From: Pseudomonas reactans | GTDB lineage: Bacteria > Pseudomonadota > Gammaproteobacteria > Pseudomonadales > Pseudomonadaceae | Direction: 5' to 3' | Assembly (NCBI RefSeq): GCF_013385825.1 | Contig: NZ_JACAPG010000021.1 | Location: forward strand, 248,001-312,000 | DNA: 64,000 nucleotides | Shown here: one piece after another, positions 60,505-64,000 of the stretch | Layout: the number at the start of each line of letters is the position of its first letter | How positions within the stretch are numbered: position 1 is the first letter of the stretch | The notes under the pieces: generated by a model | The model's database searches: none | What the model was told of the DNA's origin: nothing | Seen by the model: only the letters and a program-made list of their open reading frames with translations | Made by a program: the position numbers and the translations under genes

Positions 60505-60924
60505 ATGAGCACTGCCATCAACACCCTGATCGAACAATGGAAACACGCTGTCACCGCCAAGGATGTCGAGCAGATTGTCAGCTTTTACGCCGACGATATC
60601 GTCGCGTTCGACGCCGTTGGCGCCCTGCAATTCAAGGGCAAGGCCGCCTACCAGGCGCATTGGCAGGCCTGCATGGAATTCTGTCCTGGCCCCGGGGTTT
60701 TCGACTTTCATGAGCTGCATATCGTTGCCGGAGCAGACAGCGCCTTTGCCCATTGGCTGGCCCACTGCGGCGGCACCGGGCCGGACGGCGTGCTCAAGAC
60801 CTGCTGGATGCGCGTCAGTGCCGGTTATCAACGCATCGAGGGCCAATGGAAAGTGGTGCATGAGCATTGGTCCGCGCCGTTCGACATGGAAACCGGCGCT
60901 GGTCTGTTCGACCTGAAACCTTGA
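60505..60924 (+). CDS. SnoaL/NTF2-like protein
   Basis: 139-residue cone-fold protein of the YybH/SnoaL type: INTLIEQWKHAVTAKDVEQIVSFYADDIVAFD is the family start, and EGQWKVVHEHWSAPFD the end. Often found with ECF sigma factors that have extra C-terminal domains. Strong ribosome-binding site (AAGGAG). It is first in the four-gene ECF42-type cluster. Confidence 0.85.
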   Translation: MSTAINTLIEQWKHAVTAKDVEQIVSFYADDIVAFDAVGALQFKGKAAYQAHWQACMEFCPGPGVFDFHELHIVAGADSAFAHWLAHCGGTGPDGVLKTCWMRVSAGYQRIEGQWKVVHEHWSAPFDMETGAGLFDLKP

Positions 60925-60966
60925 CCTGCACGATCTATAGTCAGTCGTCCGAAAACGGAGAAGCCC

Positions 60967-61311
60967 ATGAAATACCTCTGCCTGATCTACAGCAACGAAC
61001 AGGTGCTGCACACCTCGCCGGACAGCCCGGCAGACCCGGAGTGCTTCGCCTATGCGCAGTCCGTTCAGGCCAGCGGTCGCATGCTGGCTGCCGAGCCGTT
61101 GGAGCCGGTGAGCACTGCCACCACCGTGCGCATGCGCAATGGCAAGTTGTCGATCACCGACGGGCCGTTTGCCGAGACCAAGGAGCAGCTCGCCGGGTTC
61201 TACCTGATCGAGGCCCGTGATTTAAATGAGGCGATCCAAGTGGCCGGCGGCATTCCGGCCGCCCGGGTCGGCAGTGTGGAAGTGCGCCCCGTGCGTGAAT
61301 TGAATCTCTGA
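60967..61311 (+). CDS. YciI/DGPF-domain protein
   Basis: 114-residue protein of the YciI family. The ITDGPFAETKEQLAGFYLIEA stretch contains the DGPF motif that names the family. DGPF proteins are the standard partners of ECF42 sigma factors. Ribosome-binding site GGAGAAG. It is probably co-transcribed with the AHSA1 and sigma genes downstream. Its biochemical role is not known. Confidence 0.9.
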   Translation: MKYLCLIYSNEQVLHTSPDSPADPECFAYAQSVQASGRMLAAEPLEPVSTATTVRMRNGKLSITDGPFAETKEQLAGFYLIEARDLNEAIQVAGGIPAARVGSVEVRPVRELNL

Positions 61312-61345
61312 ACACAACAATCCTAAGACTCAAGAGGTTTACCCC

Positions 61346-61822
61346 ATGTCTACGCAACCTGCCGAGTTTGAATTGTCCATCAGCCGTGTGATCGATGCAC
61401 CGCCCAGCCGCGTGTTCCGCGCCTGGACCGAACCCGCCTTGCTCCAGCAATGGTGGGGGCCCCACGGCATGACCACGCCCGAATGCGAAATGAACCTGTG
61501 GGTCGGCGGCCTGTTTCGCACCTTGATGCGCGCCCCGGACGGTGCCGAGTACCCGACCCAGGGTGTGTTTCTGGAAATCGATGCGCCCAATCGGCTGGTG
61601 TTTACCGACGCCTTCATGCCCGGCTGGGTACCCTCGGGCAAGCCGTTCATGAGCGCCGAAGTCACCTTCGAAGAGGTCGACGGCAAGACGCGTTACACCG
61701 CCCGCGCCATGCACTGGAGTGCCGAAGACAAGCAGGCCCACGAAGCCATGGGCTTTCATGACGGCTGGGGCCAGAGCCTGGATCGGCTGGTCACCCTGGT
61801 GACCCAGGGCATGCCCGATTGA
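61346..61822 (+). CDS. SRPBCC/AHSA1-domain protein
   Basis: 158-residue START-like cavity protein: ISRVIDAPPSRVFRAWTEPALLQQWWGPHGMTTP is the AHSA1 signature, followed by GVFLEIDAPNRLVFTDAF and HDGWGQSLDRL. It may bind a hydrophobic ligand. Its stop overlaps the start of the sigma gene (TTGA). Confidence 0.88.
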   Translation: MSTQPAEFELSISRVIDAPPSRVFRAWTEPALLQQWWGPHGMTTPECEMNLWVGGLFRTLMRAPDGAEYPTQGVFLEIDAPNRLVFTDAFMPGWVPSGKPFMSAEVTFEEVDGKTRYTARAMHWSAEDKQAHEAMGFHDGWGQSLDRLVTLVTQGMPD

Positions 61823-63027
61823 CCCGGTCGGTCGAGGCCATTTACCGCAGCGAATCACGCCGAGTCCTCGCGACGCTAATTCGCTTGCTGGGCGATTTCG
61901 ACCTGGCCGAAGAAGCCCTGCACGAAGCGTTTTTCGTGGCGGTACAGCGTTGGCCGCTAGACGGAGTGCCGAACAATCCGCGCGCCTGGCTGGTGTCGAC
62001 CGGGCGCTTCAAGGCCATCGACCGTCTGCGCCGCCAGGCGCGGTTCACCCCGTTGCTGCAGGAGCAGGCCGACGCGCTGGAAGCGGCTGATTGGAGTGAC
62101 GAAGACTTGGAAGATGACCGGCTGCGCCTGATCTTCACCTGCTGCCATCCCGCGTTGGCGGCCGATGCCCAGGCGGCGTTGACCTTGCGCGAGATCTGCG
62201 AGCTCACCACCGAAGAAATCGCCCGGGCGTTCCTGGCCACGCCGACCACCATTGCCCAGCGTATCGTGCGGGCCAAGGGCAAGATCCGCGAGGCGAAGAT
62301 CCCCTATCAAGTGCCATCCCGAGACGAATTGCCCGAGCGGCTGGACAGCGTGTTGCGGGTGATTTACCTGGTGTTCAACGAGGGGTATTCGGCGTCCATG
62401 GGGGCCGATCTGACTCGCGAGGATTTGACCCGTGAGGCCATTCGACTGGGCCGATTGTTGATGGAGTTGCTGCCCGAACCGGAAGTCATGGGCTTGCTGG
62501 CGTTGATGCTGCTGCACGAATCCCGTCGCCTGGCACGCACCTCGGCCAGTGGGGAGTTGGTGTTGCTGGATGAACAGGACCGCTCGCGGTGGGATGTGTC
62601 CATGATCGACGAAGGCTGCGCACTGGTAGAGCACGCATTGAGCACACGGCGCTTTGGTCCCTATTGCCTGCAAGCCGCAATTGCGGCGGTGCACGCCGAA
62701 GCGCCCAGTGCGGGTGAAACCGACTGGCCGCAGATCGTCGGGCTCTACGATGTGTTGCTCAGGATGATGCCGTCAGCCGTGATCGAACTGAACCGCGCCG
62801 TAGCGCTGGCCATGCGCGATGGACCCTTGGCGGGATTGCAGCAGGTAGAAGGGATTCTGGCGCGTGGCGAGTTGCTGGATTACCACCTGGCGCACTCGGC
62901 GTGCGGGGAGTTTTACCGGCAATTGGGTCGTGTCGAAGAGGCACGAGTCGCCTACGAACGGGCGCTGGCCTTGGCCCAACAAGCACCCGAACACAGGTTT
63001 ATCGAAAAGCGTCTGGCTGAACTCTGA
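61819..63027 (+). CDS. ECF42-type RNA polymerase sigma factor with long C-terminal domain
   Basis: 402-residue sigma factor. Region 2 is near residues 10-75 (GDFDLAEEALHEAFFVAVQRWPL, then NNPRAWLVSTGRFKAIDRLRR) and region 4 near 115-165 (LTLREICELTTEEIARAFLATPTTIAQRIVRAKG). About 230 further residues form a helical, TPR-like extension, the mark of the ECF42 group. The only available start codon is TTG, overlapping the AHSA1 stop. No anti-sigma gene is present; in ECF42 the extension itself is thought to control activity. Confidence 0.88.
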   Translation: MTRSVEAIYRSESRRVLATLIRLLGDFDLAEEALHEAFFVAVQRWPLDGVPNNPRAWLVSTGRFKAIDRLRRQARFTPLLQEQADALEAADWSDEDLEDDRLRLIFTCCHPALAADAQAALTLREICELTTEEIARAFLATPTTIAQRIVRAKGKIREAKIPYQVPSRDELPERLDSVLRVIYLVFNEGYSASMGADLTREDLTREAIRLGRLLMELLPEPEVMGLLALMLLHESRRLARTSASGELVLLDEQDRSRWDVSMIDEGCALVEHALSTRRFGPYCLQAAIAAVHAEAPSAGETDWPQIVGLYDVLLRMMPSAVIELNRAVALAMRDGPLAGLQQVEGILARGELLDYHLAHSACGEFYRQLGRVEEARVAYERALALAQQAPEHRFIEKRLAEL

Positions 63028-63028
63028 A

Positions 63029-63754
63029 TCAAGGCTGCTGACGCGTTGCCGCCAATACGATCTCGCGAATGCACACATGCTGCGGCTGCTGGTAGGCATA
63101 GGCAATTGCCGAGGCCACGTCATCGGCGCTGAGTACGGTGCCGCCCATGTCCTGTTTCCACGCCTGATAGCCGGTCTTGATCGCCTCATCGGTGGTGTGG
63201 CTGAGCAGTTCGGTTTCCACCGCACCTGGGGCAATGGTGATGACGCGCACGTTGCTTGGCGACAATTCTTCGCGCAGGTTTTCCGAAATCCCGTGTACCG
63301 CGAACTTGGTGCCGACATACGCCACATGATTCGGGAAGGTCTTGCGCCCGGCCACCGAGCTGACGTTGATGATGGTGCCGCCTCGGCGCGCAACCATGCT
63401 GCCGGCCACGGCGTGGATGCCGTTGAGCAGGCCTTTTACGTTCACATCCAGCATCTGTTCCCACTGCGCCGGGTCTTGCTCGCTGACTGCGCCCAGCAGC
63501 ATTACGCCGGCATTGTTGATCAGCGCATCGGCTGGGCCGAACCGGGCTTCGGCTTCTTGTACGGCGGCGACCAGGGCGGCGCGGTCGGTGATGTCGACGC
63601 CACGGTTCAAGGTGTTTGGCAGGCCCAGATCGTTAAGGCGATCAATGCGACGCGCCAGCAACAACAGCGGGTGGCCGGCGGCCGACAACAGGCGGGCGGT
63701 GGCTTCGCCGATACCGGAGCTGGCGCCGGTGATGATGATCAATGGCTTGCTCAT
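63029..63754 (-). CDS. SDR-family oxidoreductase
   Basis: 241-residue classical short-chain dehydrogenase. The cofactor motif TGASSGIGEATA is at residues 10-21, NNAGVMLLG follows, and the catalytic residues are in INVSSVAGRKTFPNHVAYVGTK (Ser, Tyr, Lys). Ribosome-binding site AGGAG upstream of 63754. It is tail-to-tail with the sigma gene with a 1-bp gap, and divergent from a LysR gene, its likely regulator. Confidence 0.88.
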   Translation of the reverse strand: MSKPLIIITGASSGIGEATARLLSAAGHPLLLLARRIDRLNDLGLPNTLNRGVDITDRAALVAAVQEAEARFGPADALINNAGVMLLGAVSEQDPAQWEQMLDVNVKGLLNGIHAVAGSMVARRGGTIINVSSVAGRKTFPNHVAYVGTKFAVHGISENLREELSPSNVRVITIAPGAVETELLSHTTDEAIKTGYQAWKQDMGGTVLSADDVASAIAYAYQQPQHVCIREIVLAATRQQP

Positions 63755-63865
63755 GCATGAACTCCTGGAATAAGAAAATTCGATAACTGAATCGTGGTCG
63801 CAGTATATTTACCGCCACCAAGGCTGAAAAATGCCTTATTTCTCTGTCAGCCATCGGATTAAGCT

Positions 63866-64000
63866 ATGGATGTTCGTCACCTCAAGGCATTTCTCGCGGT
63901 CTTTGAAGAGCGCAATATCACCGCGGCAGCCCAGCGCTTGTTCATCAGCCAGCCGACTTTATCGGTGACGATCAAGCAACTGGAAGACGAGCTGGGCGTG
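63866..64000 (+). CDS. LysR-family regulator, 5' part only
   Basis: 45 residues are visible before the window ends. MDVRHLKAFLAVFEERNITAAAQRLFISQPTLSVTIKQLEDELG is a LysR-type HTH N-terminus. It is divergent from the SDR gene across 111 bp, a usual regulator-target layout. Confidence 0.85.
   Translation, partial: MDVRHLKAFLAVFEERNITAAAQRLFISQPTLSVTIKQLEDELGV

Overview
The window is chromosomal DNA of a Pseudomonas, most likely of the P. fluorescens complex. The grounds are high GC, the block gtsABCD-oprB-mutarotase-hexR-zwf-pgl-eda, the block imelysin-bifA-sodB-argO-argP, tandem fadD genes, and dense REPIN repeats of the GAGCGAGC / GAGCCGGC kinds typical of that complex. I see no tRNA, rRNA, prophage, insertion sequence or CRISPR array. 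About 60 protein genes fill the window; both end genes are cut by the window edges.

Layout. 1-2883: 3' part of a large dermonecrotic-toxin-like protein. 2.9-11.8 kb: imelysin lipoprotein, c-di-GMP phosphodiesterase BifA, a small amphipathic protein, SodB, an ArgO/LysE exporter with an ACT-domain partner divergent from ArgP, an SDR and a coiled-coil membrane protein. 11.9-24.3 kb: sugar uptake and the Entner-Doudoroff route (AGE-family isomerase, GtsABCD, OprB, mutarotase, HexR, Zwf, Pgl, Eda). 24.4-32.5 kb: class V aminotransferase, DUF3820, a four-helix stress protein, MaoC hydratase, alpha/beta hydrolase and two acyl-CoA synthetases. 32.7-38 kb: CsbD, YihY, peptide deformylase, an exported methyltransferase, GNAT, a Lys-rich peptide, a desaturase and a PhnD-like protein. 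38.1-48.6 kb: an ECF sigma / FecR / STN-TonB-receptor signalling set followed by two orphan periplasmic binding proteins, an ornithine-cyclodeaminase-family enzyme and a histidine-ammonia-lyase homologue that lacks the MIO-forming Ala-Ser-Gly; then GST and LysR. 48.7-56.9 kb: BdlA-like chemoreceptor, MFS transporter, uronate-dehydrogenase-like SDR, GST, and the gluconate regulon gntR-gntK-gntP. 57-64 kb: AlaC, small enzymes, an XRE repressor, an ECF42-type sigma cluster (NTF2-like, YciI/DGPF, AHSA1, sigma with long C-terminal part), SDR, and the start of a LysR gene.

How it fits together. Glucose enters through OprB and GtsABCD, and gluconate through GntP/GntK. Both converge on 6-phosphogluconate and on Eda, with HexR and GntR as local regulators. 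Operator-like sites are visible: a palindrome repeated at the same distance from two promoters (AGE gene and gtsA), three TAGCGCTA-type sites around gntR/gntK/gntP, a HexR-like site before zwf, and A-rich AAN-repeat motifs (Crc/Hfq type) just before the starts of five sugar genes. REPINs of four sequence families sit in tandem and convergent gaps and in no divergent gap.

The most interesting locus is 38.1-47.1 kb. It looks like a cell-surface-sensing TonB uptake system tied to orphan betaine-type and sulfonate-type binding proteins and to two amino-acid-active enzyme homologues, one of which cannot form the family's standard cofactor. Its substrate is unknown.
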